64,000 bases of DNA from an uncultured cyanobacterium (GCA_903871775.1 CAIQIA010000027.1:1-64000); one strand, 5' to 3'; numbered from the stretch's first letter, positions 8,439 to 17,335 are shown. Numbers and translations are program-made. Notes: generated by a model not told the origin, from the letters alone.

Positions 8439-10204
8439 TGACCACTCCCATGACGTCTTCTGGCCTGGACACCCGCCTGCCCTCCCTGCCGGAGCCCGAA
8501 GCGCTTCGCCGAAGCGAAGGTTTCGGTCTTGCCGATGGGGCCGTGGTGCTCGGGGTGCTGGTTCTGCTGGGGCTCATCGGCCATGTCGGCTCCTCGGCGA
8601 TGGTCAGCTTCCGCCCCCCGGAAATCAGTCCGACGGTGTCGCTGGATCCGCGCTTTCTGCCCAGCTATGCGGCCCGCTCCACCGTGCGCATGTTCATCGC
8701 GCTGGCCGCGTCGCTGGTGTTCACCGTTGTCTACGGCTGGATCGCCGCCCACAACCGCCGCGCTGAGCGGGTGCTGGTTCCGCTGCTCGACATCCTCCAG
8801 TCGGTGCCGGTGCTCGGCTTTTTATCGATCACGGTCACCGGCTTCATCGCCCTGTTCCCGGGAAGCCTGCTGGGGCTTGAAGCGGCATCGATCTTCGCCA
8901 TCTTCACCAGTCAGGTCTGGAACATGACCTTTTCGTTCTACCAGTCGTTGCGGACCTTGCCGAAGGAGCTGGTTGAAGCGACAACCCTCTTTCGCCTCTC
9001 CCGCTGGCAGCGATTGACGCGGCTGGAACTGCCCACGGCGGCGATCCCGCTGCTGTGGAACGCGATGATGAGTTTCGGCGGGGGCTGGTTCTTCGTGGCA
9101 GCCAGCGAGGCCATCAGTGTGCTCAACCGTGACTACACCCTTCCGGGCATCGGCTCCTACGTGGCTGCCGCCGTTGCGGCCAGGGATCTCAGGGCCATCG
9201 GCTGGGCGATGGCCACCATGGCGTTGGTCATCCTGCTTGTCGATCAGCTTTTCTGGAGGCCTCTCGTGGCCTGGTCTGATCGGTTTCGGCTCGAATTGAG
9301 CGGATCCGGCAACACACAGCAGTCCTGGGTGTTTGACCTGATCACCACGGCGCGACTTCCACGGCTCTTCGCCACCGCCTCAGCTCCCTTGATCGAGGCC
9401 CTCGACCGGCTGATGTCGGGTCTCTTCGGTCAGGTGCAGGACCACCAGAACGACGGTGCTGCCCCCGGCCAGGACCGTCTGTTCAACCTTGGCCTCTGGC
9501 TTCTTGTCGGCAGCCTCCTGGCGGTGTTGCTCCACTTCATCTTCACGCAGGTGGGTCTGCTGGAGGTGGCGACTGTGTTCAAGCTGGGGGTGCTCACGCT
9601 GGCGCGGGTGCTGCTGCTGCTTGTCGTCTCGACGCTCATCTGGACGCCGGTCGGTGTGGCGATCGGCTTTCAGCCTCGCCTGGCCAGCCGGTTGCAACCG
9701 CTGGTGCAGTTTCTGGCATCTTTCCCCGCCAACTTCATTTTTCCTTTCGCCACGCTCCTGTTCATCCATTCCCACATTTCGATCGGTTGGGGGTCCATCC
9801 TGCTGATGGCCCTCGGGGCCCAGTGGTACATCTTGTTCAATGCCATTGCCGGTGCCCAGAGCATTCCCTCAGACCTGCGCGAGATGGCCGATGATGTGGG
9901 CCTGAGGGGATTGCAGCGCTGGCGGAAGCTGATCATCCCGGGCATCTTCTCAGCCTGGGTCACCGGTGGTGTCACCGCCAGCGGTGGAGCCTGGAATGCC
10001 AGCATCGTCTCGGAGGTCGTGAGCTGGGGGAGCACCACCCTCACGGCCAGCGGGCTGGGGGCCTACATCGCCGAGGCGACGGCCCGGGGCGACTGGCCTC
10101 GCATCAGCCTGGGTATCGGAATGATGAGCCTGTTTGTCGTGGGCTTCAACCGCTTTGTCTGGCGCCGCCTCTATGCCGTGGCGGAAGCCCGCTATCACCT
10201 CTGA
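8438..10204 (+). CDS. ABC transporter double permease (NitT/TauT/SsuC-like)
   Basis: This 588-aa membrane protein contains two tandem ABC permease domains of the BPD/SsuC type in one chain: half 1 spans about residues 80-280 and half 2 about 350-580. Each half has an EAA-type cytoplasmic loop (ELVEATTLFRLSRWQRLTRLELP near 178-200; LREMADDVGLRGLQRWRKLIIPG near 481-503). Fused halves mean one copy forms the complete pore. No periplasmic binding protein is encoded nearby, unusual for an importer of this class. The start shares a base with the arsM stop (TGATG). Substrate is unknown; methylated arsenicals or arsenosugar-related compounds are a context-based guess. Confidence 0.88.
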   Translation: MTTPMTSSGLDTRLPSLPEPEALRRSEGFGLADGAVVLGVLVLLGLIGHVGSSAMVSFRPPEISPTVSLDPRFLPSYAARSTVRMFIALAASLVFTVVYGWIAAHNRRAERVLVPLLDILQSVPVLGFLSITVTGFIALFPGSLLGLEAASIFAIFTSQVWNMTFSFYQSLRTLPKELVEATTLFRLSRWQRLTRLELPTAAIPLLWNAMMSFGGGWFFVAASEAISVLNRDYTLPGIGSYVAAAVAARDLRAIGWAMATMALVILLVDQLFWRPLVAWSDRFRLELSGSGNTQQSWVFDLITTARLPRLFATASAPLIEALDRLMSGLFGQVQDHQNDGAAPGQDRLFNLGLWLLVGSLLAVLLHFIFTQVGLLEVATVFKLGVLTLARVLLLLVVSTLIWTPVGVAIGFQPRLASRLQPLVQFLASFPANFIFPFATLLFIHSHISIGWGSILLMALGAQWYILFNAIAGAQSIPSDLREMADDVGLRGLQRWRKLIIPGIFSAWVTGGVTASGGAWNASIVSEVVSWGSTTLTASGLGAYIAEATARGDWPRISLGIGMMSLFVVGFNRFVWRRLYAVAEARYHL

Positions 10205-10228
10205 CCATCTCTCGAGCCCTTTTCTGTG

Positions 10229-11560
10229 ATGTCTGCCTCTTCTCAGCCGCTCGATCTGATCCGTGTCGAGCATGTGTCCAAACGCTTTCCCCTCCCCGAT
10301 GGCAAGGGGGATTTCACGGTGCTCGGCGATGTGAGCCTGTCGGTGCACCACGGCGAGGTGCTGGCCCTTCTGGGGCGCAGCGGCAGCGGCAAGAGCACCC
10401 TGCTGCGGATCATGTCGGGGCTGATCCGCCCCAGCCAGGGTGTGGTGCGCAGCAACGGGCAACCTCTCCTGGGTGCCAATCCCAACCTGGCGATGGTCTT
10501 CCAGAGTTTTGCCCTGCTGCCCTGGCTCACGGTTCAGGACAATGTGGAGCTGGGCCTCGCCGCCCGCCATGTGCCCCCCGACGAACGACGGGAACGGGCG
10601 TTGAAGGCCATCGACATCGTCGGTCTGGATGGTTTTGAGAATGCCTACCCCAAGGAACTGTCCGGTGGCATGAAGCAGCGGGTGGGGTTTGCCCGGGCCT
10701 TTGTGCTGGAGCCTGAGGTGCTGTTCATGGATGAACCGTTCAGTGCCCTTGATGTGCTCACCGCCGAAAACCTGCGTGGTGAGATTGATGATCTCTGGAA
10801 TGCGGGCACCTTCCCATCCAGCAGCATTCTGATCGTCACTCACAACATTGAAGAGGCGGTCTATCTGGCCGATCGGATCGTGATTCTTGGGTCTAACCCA
10901 GGGCGCATTCGTGGTGAGTTGCAGGTGAACATGCCTCGCCCCCACGATCGCAACAGTCCACGCTTCAAGGCGCTGGTCGATCACATCTATTCGATCATGA
11001 CCAACCCTGATCAGGTGGTGACCGGTGAGCCGACTCCCCAACGCAGCAGCGCCTCGCCGTTCTCGCGGGCTCTTCCCCATGTGCGGGTGGGGGGCATCAG
11101 TGGTCTGCTCGAGCTGGTGGCCGACAATCCTGACGGCGGTGGCTCATTGCCTGAGCTGGCCCATCGTCTGCAGCTGGAGGTTGATGATTTGTTGCCTCTC
11201 GTCGATGCCTCGGTGCTGCTCGGTTTTGCCGAGGTGGCCGATGGCGATGTGCGCCTGACCACCATCGGTCGCGATTTCGCCACCACCACAATCCTGCGCA
11301 GCAAGGATCTGTTCCGCCAGCAGGCCCTCGGGCGTGTGCCGGTGCTCAGCAGCATCGTTCACACGCTGAAGGAAAAGGAATCACAGTCGATTCGTTCCGA
11401 CTTCTTCCTGGACATGTGGGACGACCATTTCCCCCTGCCGGAGGCTGAACGGCAACTGGCCACGGCCGTGGACTGGGGTCGCTATGCCGAACTGTTTGAG
11501 TTCGATGCCATCGAGGAACGGCTGTATCTGCCCCAGTCCCCGGTGGCCCTGTCCAGCTGA
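10229..11560 (+). CDS. ABC transporter ATPase with C-terminal AAA-associated domain
   Basis: This 443-aa protein is the ATPase partner of the double permease. The N-terminal nucleotide-binding domain has Walker A (GRSGSGKST), Q-loop (FQSFALLPWL), signature LSGGMKQR, Walker B (EVLFMDEPFSALD) and the switch His (IVTHNIEEA), closest to NitT/TauT ATPases. From about residue 285 a second domain follows (ISGLLELVADNPDG to AIEERLYLP) resembling the AAA-associated C-terminal domain, a winged-helix-like regulator found on some of these ATPases. It starts 24 bp after the permease. A GTG at 10226 is an alternative start. The stop codon lies in a 16-bp imperfect tandem repeat. Confidence 0.9.
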   Translation: MSASSQPLDLIRVEHVSKRFPLPDGKGDFTVLGDVSLSVHHGEVLALLGRSGSGKSTLLRIMSGLIRPSQGVVRSNGQPLLGANPNLAMVFQSFALLPWLTVQDNVELGLAARHVPPDERRERALKAIDIVGLDGFENAYPKELSGGMKQRVGFARAFVLEPEVLFMDEPFSALDVLTAENLRGEIDDLWNAGTFPSSSILIVTHNIEEAVYLADRIVILGSNPGRIRGELQVNMPRPHDRNSPRFKALVDHIYSIMTNPDQVVTGEPTPQRSSASPFSRALPHVRVGGISGLLELVADNPDGGGSLPELAHRLQLEVDDLLPLVDASVLLGFAEVADGDVRLTTIGRDFATTTILRSKDLFRQQALGRVPVLSSIVHTLKEKESQSIRSDFFLDMWDDHFPLPEAERQLATAVDWGRYAELFEFDAIEERLYLPQSPVALSS

Positions 11561-11585
11561 CGCTCAGGGCAGCTGAGGCTCAGTC
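11554..11585 (+). repeat. 16-bp imperfect tandem duplication across a stop codon
   Basis: CAGCTGACGCTCAGGG (11554-11569) is followed directly by CAGCTGAGGCTCAGTC (11570-11585). The first copy contains the stop TGA of the ABC ATPase gene (11558-11560), and the second repeats that TGA. Confidence 0.8.
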
Positions 11586-11589
11586 AGCA

Positions 11590-11796
11590 TCAGGCCGCCC
11601 GGCGGTTCTGGCCAGCGCCGCGTCGGGGCAGCGACAGCAGCTTGCGGCCGTGTTCCAGCAGCCGGCGTTCGCTGGCGCTGTCAAGCAGCGCATGGATGGT
11701 CTTGCCGTTGATGGCTTCGTAGGTGAAACAGTCCAGTCCATCCGGGGCCTGGCGCACCGTTTGCTCGCGTCCGTCTCGCAGCAGGAAGGTGGGCAT
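11590..11796 (-). CDS. Small conserved-looking hypothetical protein
   Basis: This encodes about 68 aa beginning MPTFLLRDGREQTVRQAPDG and containing LLDSASERRLLEHGRKLLSLP. It is a compact soluble protein with a basic C-terminus (RRGAGQNRRAA). I do not recognise a family. The start at 11796 is preferred over 11835 because the first 13 residues of the longer form look non-protein-like. It is convergent with the ABC ATPase gene and lies downstream of the Hli gene on the same strand (69 bp gap). Confidence 0.55.
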   Translation of the reverse strand: MPTFLLRDGREQTVRQAPDGLDCFTYEAINGKTIHALLDSASERRLLEHGRKLLSLPRRGAGQNRRAA

Positions 11797-11864
11797 CGCC
11801 GGGCTGGAACACTCAGGTCTGGACCATTTCTCCACAGCAATCAGTGCCTGTCCAGTTGTGCCGG

Positions 11865-12023
11865 TTACCCGGTGATGAGCTGCCCACAGAGCCGTTGCAG
11901 CAGGGGATGACCGGTCAGCAGCTCCAGGCTGATGGCCATCGCGAAGCCGACCATGGCCAGGCGTCCGTTGAGGGCTTCGGCCAGGCGGGTGAAGCCATAC
12001 CGGGGTTGAGTGGGCAGAAACAT
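11865..12023 (-). CDS. High-light-inducible protein (one-helix Hlip/SCP)
   Basis: This single-helix protein of 52 aa belongs to the chlorophyll a/b-binding superfamily. The signature ExxNGRxAMxGF is visible as EALNGRLAMVGFAMAISLELLTG, with the Glu-Arg and Asn residues that ligate chlorophyll. Such proteins insert in thylakoids, bind chlorophyll and carotenoid, and protect photosystem II assembly under light stress. A GTG at 12047 would add 8 residues; the ATG at 12023 gives the usual length. Hlips in picocyanobacteria are often strongly light-induced; I cannot identify a clear HLR1 motif upstream. Confidence 0.88.
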   Translation of the reverse strand: MFLPTQPRYGFTRLAEALNGRLAMVGFAMAISLELLTGHPLLQRLCGQLITG

Positions 12024-12134
12024 GGCCCGCGTATCAGCTGCCCCCACCCTACCGCTATGTAACGAAGTGCAAAAGCCTCTTGACGATCCTGGGTCAGCCT
12101 GTGGCTGTATACCTCAGTGCACTGCCCATGCGGC

Positions 12135-13229
12135 TCAGGGCTGCTGCGGTGCCACCGGCAGGGCCAATCGCGGTCGGTTGCCGCCCCAGCGGTTCACGTA
12201 GGTGGCCCCGGCGGGGGAGAGCTGGCGCAGGCCCTGCAGCAGCGCTCCCTCGAGGCGGGCGCCGGTGCCGCTGCCGCTCTCGAGGTTCCGCGGCGTGCCC
12301 TCAGCCGCCGGCGAGGCGCTGTGGGGCTCCCCATAGCAGAAGCGGGTGCCGGCAACCCGGCTGCCGCGCAGGTCGGCCCCCCGCAGGTCAGCCCCTGCCA
12401 GGTTGGCGTCCGAGAGGTCGCTGCCCCGCAGGCTGGTGCCGCGCAGGTCGGCACCGTTGAAATCGACGCCGCTGAGGTCGGCGCCGGCCAGGTCAGCCCC
12501 AGCCAGCAGGCTGCCGAGGTGGATCACCGGCACACCGTCCAGGCGGTCTTCGGCGTAGTGGCCGTTGCCATCGAGGATCGGCCGCCCCAGGCGCCGATCC
12601 CGCTGCAGGGGCGTCAGCAGACGGGCATGGGACAGAAACCGCAGGATCGCCGCCTTGCCCGTTCCGTCGAGGCTGGCCATCACCGCCGCCAGGCGCCCCT
12701 CCGCCAGCATCCGTTCCAGGGGCCAATCCTCCAGAAACCCCTCGCCATCGCTGATCAGTTCCGAGACGCCGTGGATGAAGCTGTCAATGGTCTGAGCCTG
12801 GGTGATCCGGTTCTGCTGGCTGGTGAGCCGCTGCTCCATCACGTACTGCCGCCAGGCGATCACCAGCGCCACCAGGGCCAGCAGGATCTGCCCCACGGCA
12901 CCGATCACCCCCTCGCCGATCGCCCCGATCGCCTCCCAGTCGCGGCGCTGATAGATCTCCAGCAACGGCTCCCACCAGCCGAGGGCAGCACTGGCGACCA
13001 CCAGGGCCAGGATCAGGGCAGCCAAGGCGAGACCGCTGGAGGCGACCCCGGGCTCCAGGGCTGATCGCAGCAGCCGGCCGACCGGCGGAGCGAGCTGCAC
13101 CAGGGCCACCAACGCCGTCGCCGCGGCCGCCGCCAGGGCCAGCGGTGCCAGGCCCAGGGCCAGGGCGCCGGCGGCGACGGTGGCCCCGACCAGCAACGGC
13201 AGGCCCGGTCGTTCCTGGATGCCCCTCAT
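12135..13229 (-). CDS. Membrane protein with pentapeptide repeats
   Basis: This 364-aa protein has hydrophobic N-terminal segments (about 10-35, 65-85 and 110-125), a helical linker, then a run of A(D/N)Lxx pentapeptides (about 241-295: LAGADLAGADLSGVDFNGADL and on), which fold as a right-handed quadrilateral beta-helix. The end (NRWGGNRPRLALP) is outside the repeat. The order suggests a membrane-anchored, cytoplasm- or lumen-facing beta-helix. The start overlaps the stop of the Ca2+/H+ exchanger gene by 4 bp (ATGA), so the two are translationally coupled. Pentapeptide proteins are common in cyanobacteria, mostly of unknown function; a role in regulating the exchanger is a guess. Confidence 0.82.
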   Translation of the reverse strand: MRGIQERPGLPLLVGATVAAGALALGLAPLALAAAAATALVALVQLAPPVGRLLRSALEPGVASSGLALAALILALVVASAALGWWEPLLEIYQRRDWEAIGAIGEGVIGAVGQILLALVALVIAWRQYVMEQRLTSQQNRITQAQTIDSFIHGVSELISDGEGFLEDWPLERMLAEGRLAAVMASLDGTGKAAILRFLSHARLLTPLQRDRRLGRPILDGNGHYAEDRLDGVPVIHLGSLLAGADLAGADLSGVDFNGADLRGTSLRGSDLSDANLAGADLRGADLRGSRVAGTRFCYGEPHSASPAAEGTPRNLESGSGTGARLEGALLQGLRQLSPAGATYVNRWGGNRPRLALPVAPQQP

Positions 13230-14305
13230 CCCGCCAGTGGAAACCAGAACCCCGCCGCCAGGATGACGTAGGTCGCCAACAACAGCACCCCCTCCAGCCA
13301 GTCCGAGCGTCCATCCAGGCTCACCAGGTTGCTCACCAGTACCGCCGCGCCGATCGCCACGAGTTCATAACTGCTGAAGCGCAGGTCGAGGGGATGGCCC
13401 AGCCAGGGCCCCAGCAGCACCAGCACGGGCACCACCAGCAGCGCCACGAGCAGGGTGGAGCCCAGGGCCACCGACACCGACAGCTGCATCCGGTCGCGAC
13501 GGGCCATCGACACCGCCGTCACGTACTCCGCCGTGCCACCGAGCAACGGCAGCAGCACCACCCCCGTGAAGGTGGCGCTGAACCCCAGCCCTTCGGTCAC
13601 CTCGGCCACCACATCCACGAACAGCTCCGAGGCCAGGGCCAGGCCAGCTGTCGCCAGCACGAGCACGAGCAGCCAGGGGAGCACCGGCGGTGGATCGTGC
13701 CCCCCCTCCTCGGCCACCACCAGGGCCTCCACCTCCCCCGGGCTGGCCAGCAGCCGCCGGTGGGTGCCGAGGCTGAAGACCAGGGTCAGCCCATACACCG
13801 CCAGCAGCAGCCAGGCCACGAATCCCGAGAACCCCAGGGCGGCCTCCCCCCTGCCGGCGGGGGCCAGGCTGGGCAGAAGGATCGCCAGCAACGCCAGGGT
13901 CATCGGTGTGCCGTTGACCCGGGCCACCATCGCCCCGAACCGCTGCTCCTCGCGGCCGATGCCACCGATGGCCATCGACAGGCCGAGGGCCAGCAGCAGG
14001 TTGGCCATCACCGTGCCGGTGATGCTCGCCTTGACAATGTCGACCAGGCCGGCCCGCAGGGCCACCAGGGCGATGATCAGCTCGGTGGCATTGCCGAACA
14101 GGGCGTTGAGCAAGGCGCCGGGGGTGGGCCCCAGGGCGAGGGCCAGTTCTTCGGTGGCCGTGCTCAGCAGGATCGCCAGGGGGATGATCGCGGCGATCGA
14201 GAGGCCGAAGACGGCGCCATTGCCCCAGGCCAGCGACCGGGCCGCAACCGCCAGGGGAAGCAGCAGCAGCGCCGCCGCTGTCCAGAAGCGCCGCAAGGCC
14301 ATCAC
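13226..14305 (-). CDS. Calcium/proton exchanger, CaCA family (Cax type)
   Basis: This 359-aa polytopic protein has about 11 predicted helices and the two inverted alpha-repeats of the CaCA superfamily. The first repeat carries FGNATELIIALVALRAG (about 69-85); the second carries LPLLGGTAEYVTAVSMA (about 250-266), each with the essential Glu. An acidic loop (EVEALVVAEEGGHDPPP) lies between the halves. The protein would export Ca2+ (possibly Na+) against H+ at the plasma or thylakoid membrane. It is first in an operon with the pentapeptide protein and divergent from the rhomboid gene, 44 bp away. Confidence 0.9.
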   Translation of the reverse strand: MMALRRFWTAAALLLLPLAVAARSLAWGNGAVFGLSIAAIIPLAILLSTATEELALALGPTPGALLNALFGNATELIIALVALRAGLVDIVKASITGTVMANLLLALGLSMAIGGIGREEQRFGAMVARVNGTPMTLALLAILLPSLAPAGRGEAALGFSGFVAWLLLAVYGLTLVFSLGTHRRLLASPGEVEALVVAEEGGHDPPPVLPWLLVLVLATAGLALASELFVDVVAEVTEGLGFSATFTGVVLLPLLGGTAEYVTAVSMARRDRMQLSVSVALGSTLLVALLVVPVLVLLGPWLGHPLDLRFSSYELVAIGAAVLVSNLVSLDGRSDWLEGVLLLATYVILAAGFWFPLAG

Positions 14306-14349
14306 CCCGGTGCTGGGCTTGCCATCATGGCCGAGCTTCGCCGCCGCCG

Positions 14350-14907
14350 ATGCAGCGCCTGCGTGCCTGGCTGCTGCTGCCCCCCCTGATCCTGGCCGTC
14401 GCCTGGGGGCAGGAGCTGATCGACCAGCTGCTCTTCGGCGGCCGCTGGAACCTGCCGCTGCTGCCGCGGGGTCCCCTGCTGGGACTGCTCACTGCCCCCT
14501 TCAGCCATGGGGACCTGGCCCATTTGCTGAGCAATTCCGTCTGGTTCCTGCCCCTGTCGTGGCTGGTGCTGCTGCGGGGCCGTGGCGACTACGGCCTGGT
14601 CTGGCTGCTGGTGATCCTCGGCCAGCTGCCCCTGTGGCTCTTCGGGCGCCATGGAGTCCACGGCCTTTCGGGGGTGGTGTACGGCCTGCTCGGTTTTCTG
14701 CTCGCCATCGGCTGGTGCGAACGCCGGCCGTTGGCGATCGGCCTGTCGCTGCTGGCCCTCATCGCCTACGGCGGGCTGCTGCCGTCGCTGCTGCCCTTCG
14801 TCTCGCCCCCGGGCATCAGCTGGAGCGGACATCTGGCCGGGTTTCTGGCGGGTGTGGCAGCGGCGGCGCTGGCGGCGTCACGGCAGCAACCAGCGCGCCC
14901 CCACTAG
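14350..14907 (+). CDS. Rhomboid-family intramembrane serine protease
   Basis: This 185-aa protein has about six hydrophobic helices. Rhomboid catalytic elements are present: the HLLSN block (about 57-61), the serine in HGLSGVVYG (GxSG, about 101-105) and the histidine in SGHLAGFLAG near residue 161. It would cleave membrane-spanning substrates. The protein is small, with no extra soluble domain. The photolyase gene starts 10 bp downstream, so the two are probably co-transcribed, though no functional link is known. Confidence 0.85.
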   Translation: MQRLRAWLLLPPLILAVAWGQELIDQLLFGGRWNLPLLPRGPLLGLLTAPFSHGDLAHLLSNSVWFLPLSWLVLLRGRGDYGLVWLLVILGQLPLWLFGRHGVHGLSGVVYGLLGFLLAIGWCERRPLAIGLSLLALIAYGGLLPSLLPFVSPPGISWSGHLAGFLAGVAAAALAASRQQPARPH

Positions 14908-14917
14908 CGTCCCGCCC

Positions 14918-16417
14918 ATGGACCAGCTGCAGGTCGTCCTCTTCAAGCGGGATCTGCGGATCCACGACCATGGGCCCCTGCTGGAGGCCGCCCGCCGCGG
15001 GCCTGTGCTGCCGCTGTACGTCATCGAACCGGATCTCTGGCGTCAACCCGACGCCTCCGGCCGCCAGTGGGCCTTCTGTGCCGAATCCCTGGCTGAACTG
15101 CAGCAGGCCCTGGCCAATCTCGGCCAGCCGCTGCTGCTGCGGGTGGGGGATGTGATCGGTGTGCTCGCCGGCCTGCGGCGGCAGTTGCCGATCGCCGGCC
15201 TCTGGAGCCACGAAGAGACCGGCAACGGCTGGACCTACGACCGTGACCGGGCCCTGGCGGCCTGGTGCCGCCAGGAGGGGCTGCCCTGGATGGAACTGCC
15301 CCAGAACGGCGTCATCCGCCGGCTGACGCAACGGGACGGCTGGGCCCGCCGCTGGGAAGATCGCATGGGCCAGCCGCCGTTGCCCCCTCCAGACGCGTTG
15401 CCACCGTTGCCCGACCTGCCGGCGGGCGGGCTCCCCAGCGCCGCAGACCTGGGGCTGGCCCCCGATCCTTGTCCGGGCCGCCAGCGGGGTGGCCGCCGCG
15501 CCGGTCTGGATCTGCTGCGCAGCTTTCTTGAAGAGCGGGGCCGGGGCTATGCGCGGGGGCTGTCGAGTCCACTGACGGCCGCCGATGCCTGTTCACGGCT
15601 GTCGCCCCACCTGGCCTTCGGCACCGTCTCCCTGCGGGAGGTGGTGCACGCCAGCCGCCGGGCCCGCGGGCCGCGGGCATTCGAGGAACGGCTGCACTGG
15701 CACTGCCATTTCATGCAGAAGCTCGAGAGCGAACCCGAACTCGAGCATCGGGAGGCCCATCCGGCCTATGCGGGCCTGCGCAGCACCGACCCCGACCGCC
15801 TGGCCGCCTGGGCTGAGGGTCGCACGGGGCTGCCCTTCGTCGATGCCTGCATGCGGGCCCTGCAGAGCGATGGCTGGATCAACTTCCGCATGCGGGCCAT
15901 GCTCATGGCGGTGGCGAGCCATCACCTCTGGATCGACTGGCGTGACAGCGGCCTGGTGCTGGCCCGGCTGTTTGTCGACTACGAACCCGGCATCCACTGG
16001 AACCAGTGCCAGATGCAGGCGGGCACCACCGGCATCAACACCGTGCGGATCTACAACCCGGTCAAGCAGGGGCTCGACCACGACCCCCTGGGGGTGTTCG
16101 TGCAGCGCTGGCTGCCGGAACTGCAGCGCCTGCCGGCGGCCTACCGCCACACCCCCTGGACCCTCAGCCCGGCGGAGCAGCAGACCCACGGGCTGGTGCT
16201 CGGGGTCGACTATCCGCTGCCGATCGTCGACCATCTGCAGGCCGCCCGCGAGGCCCGTGAACGGGTCTGGGCGGTGCGTCGCGGCACCGCCTTCCGCACC
16301 ACGGCCGACGCCATCCAGACGCGCCACGGCTCCCGCCGCTCGGGCCTGGCGACCCCGCGCAACGGCGTCAGCCGCCGGCGGCCCCGCCAGAGCCCGGGGC
16401 AGCTGAGCCTGTTCTGA
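14918..16417 (+). CDS. FAD-binding DNA photolyase / cryptochrome family protein
   Basis: This 499-aa protein begins MDQLQVVLFKRDLRIHDHGPL, the start of the photolyase N-terminal alpha/beta domain for the antenna cofactor. The C-terminal FAD domain carries RLSPHLAFGTVS, FVDACMRALQSDGWINFRMRAML, DYEPGIHWNQCQMQAGTTGIN and the substrate-contacting tail (YRHTPWTLSP). These are the flavin- and lesion-binding blocks of class I/(6-4)-like cryptochrome-photolyases. The Trp-rich electron path appears intact. It uses blue light to repair UV pyrimidine dimers; whether CPD or (6-4) is preferred cannot be read here. A second, iron-sulfur photolyase is encoded at 35378. The stop codon lies in a 14-bp perfect tandem duplication. 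Confidence 0.92.
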   Translation: MDQLQVVLFKRDLRIHDHGPLLEAARRGPVLPLYVIEPDLWRQPDASGRQWAFCAESLAELQQALANLGQPLLLRVGDVIGVLAGLRRQLPIAGLWSHEETGNGWTYDRDRALAAWCRQEGLPWMELPQNGVIRRLTQRDGWARRWEDRMGQPPLPPPDALPPLPDLPAGGLPSAADLGLAPDPCPGRQRGGRRAGLDLLRSFLEERGRGYARGLSSPLTAADACSRLSPHLAFGTVSLREVVHASRRARGPRAFEERLHWHCHFMQKLESEPELEHREAHPAYAGLRSTDPDRLAAWAEGRTGLPFVDACMRALQSDGWINFRMRAMLMAVASHHLWIDWRDSGLVLARLFVDYEPGIHWNQCQMQAGTTGINTVRIYNPVKQGLDHDPLGVFVQRWLPELQRLPAAYRHTPWTLSPAEQQTHGLVLGVDYPLPIVDHLQAAREARERVWAVRRGTAFRTTADAIQTRHGSRRSGLATPRNGVSRRRPRQSPGQLSLF

Positions 16418-16433
16418 TCAGCCTGTTCTGATC
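16406..16433 (+). repeat. 14-bp perfect tandem duplication across a stop codon
   Basis: AGCCTGTTCTGATC occurs twice head to tail (16406-16419, 16420-16433). The first copy holds the last codons and TGA stop of the photolyase gene, and the second copy repeats the TGA 14 bp later out of frame. Confidence 0.9.
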
Positions 16434-16448
16434 CGGGGGACGGCCGCT

Positions 16449-17228
16449 TCAGCGGAAGAGGCTGTCGATGAACTGCCCGAGGGACTGGTTGCTGGGGTTG
16501 ATCGGTTCGGCCTGGCGGGCACCACCCCAGCGGCGCTGCGTGGCCACCAGCACGTTCGACGACCAGCGGAAGATCGCCGTCGGGCCATGGTCGACGTAGG
16601 TGACCGGCCAGATGCCCGTCTGGTCGGCGATGCTGTAGCGGCCGCCCTGGTTGACGAAGCGCAGCACGGCGCCGTTGGCCATCTGGATCCGCAGCCGGTC
16701 GTTGCCGCCGCCCGTCACCTGCCGCAGTTCGCAGGGGCCGTCGAACACCATGGCGGCGCCTGAACTGAGGCTGCACAGGCCCGCCGAGCTGGCCCCGGGG
16801 GTGCCGCCGCCGCCGACCATGGTGCCCGTGGCCAGGTCGTAGCCGCCGGCCGGCGAGCGCGACGACACGAAGGGCACGCTGCCGAACAGCCGGCGGGTCA
16901 GGTCATTGGCCCGGTCGCTGCTGTTCCAGCCCTCCCAGCAGGTGCGGGCGCCGACACTGCAGACCTTGCCGTTGCTGAAACGGAAGACGTCAGGCCGGCC
17001 GTTGCCGATCTGCTGCTGCAGGGTCTGCTGGGCCTGGGGCCCGTAGCTCAGGCCCGTGAAACCGCTGTTGGGCCCGTTGCGATCGACGCACACCTTCGCC
17101 TGGCCGTCACACACGATCCCACTGGCCGGGTAAGCCAGCTGGGCCCCTGCCGGCAGCGCGGCGACCACGGCGGCGAAGCCGGTGGCCACGGCCAGCGGGC
17201 CCCGCCGGGCGAGCACGGAGGTTCCCAT
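16449..17228 (-). CDS. Secreted protein with YcgJ-like cysteine domain
   Basis: This 259-aa protein has an N-terminal signal peptide (FAAVVAALPAGAQA-like, cleavage near 30). The first mature half, from SGIVCDGQAKVCVDRNG to FSNGKVCSVGARTCWEGW, matches the layout of the YcgJ family, with two Cys pairs that could form disulfides. The second half (about 150-230) has another Cys pair and beta-strand-like segments ending in ATQRRWGGARQAEP. No enzyme motif is seen. It is probably periplasmic or surface located; function is unknown. Confidence 0.7.
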   Translation of the reverse strand: MGTSVLARRGPLAVATGFAAVVAALPAGAQLAYPASGIVCDGQAKVCVDRNGPNSGFTGLSYGPQAQQTLQQQIGNGRPDVFRFSNGKVCSVGARTCWEGWNSSDRANDLTRRLFGSVPFVSSRSPAGGYDLATGTMVGGGGTPGASSAGLCSLSSGAAMVFDGPCELRQVTGGGNDRLRIQMANGAVLRFVNQGGRYSIADQTGIWPVTYVDHGPTAIFRWSSNVLVATQRRWGGARQAEPINPSNQSLGQFIDSLFR

Positions 17229-17291
17229 CGTCGGATTCAGCGAACATCTCGCTGGACCCTATCCAGCCTGGTGGGTGAGCACCGGGAAGGT

Positions 17292-17319
17292 CATGCCTTC
17301 TTCAGCATGCCTTCTTCAG
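17292..17319 (+). repeat. 14-bp perfect tandem repeat
   Basis: CATGCCTTCTTCAG occurs twice head to tail (17292-17305, 17306-17319), 17 bp beyond the 3' end of the leftward DUF427 gene and upstream of the YcgJ-like gene. A run of eight G follows at 17323-17330. Confidence 0.9.
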
Positions 17320-17335
17320 TTTGGGGGGGGCCGCC

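Noticed and set aside
12135-13064. Plus-strand frame of over 300 codons at 12117-13064
   Set aside because: It is antisense to the pentapeptide gene, whose repeat creates regular codons on the other strand.
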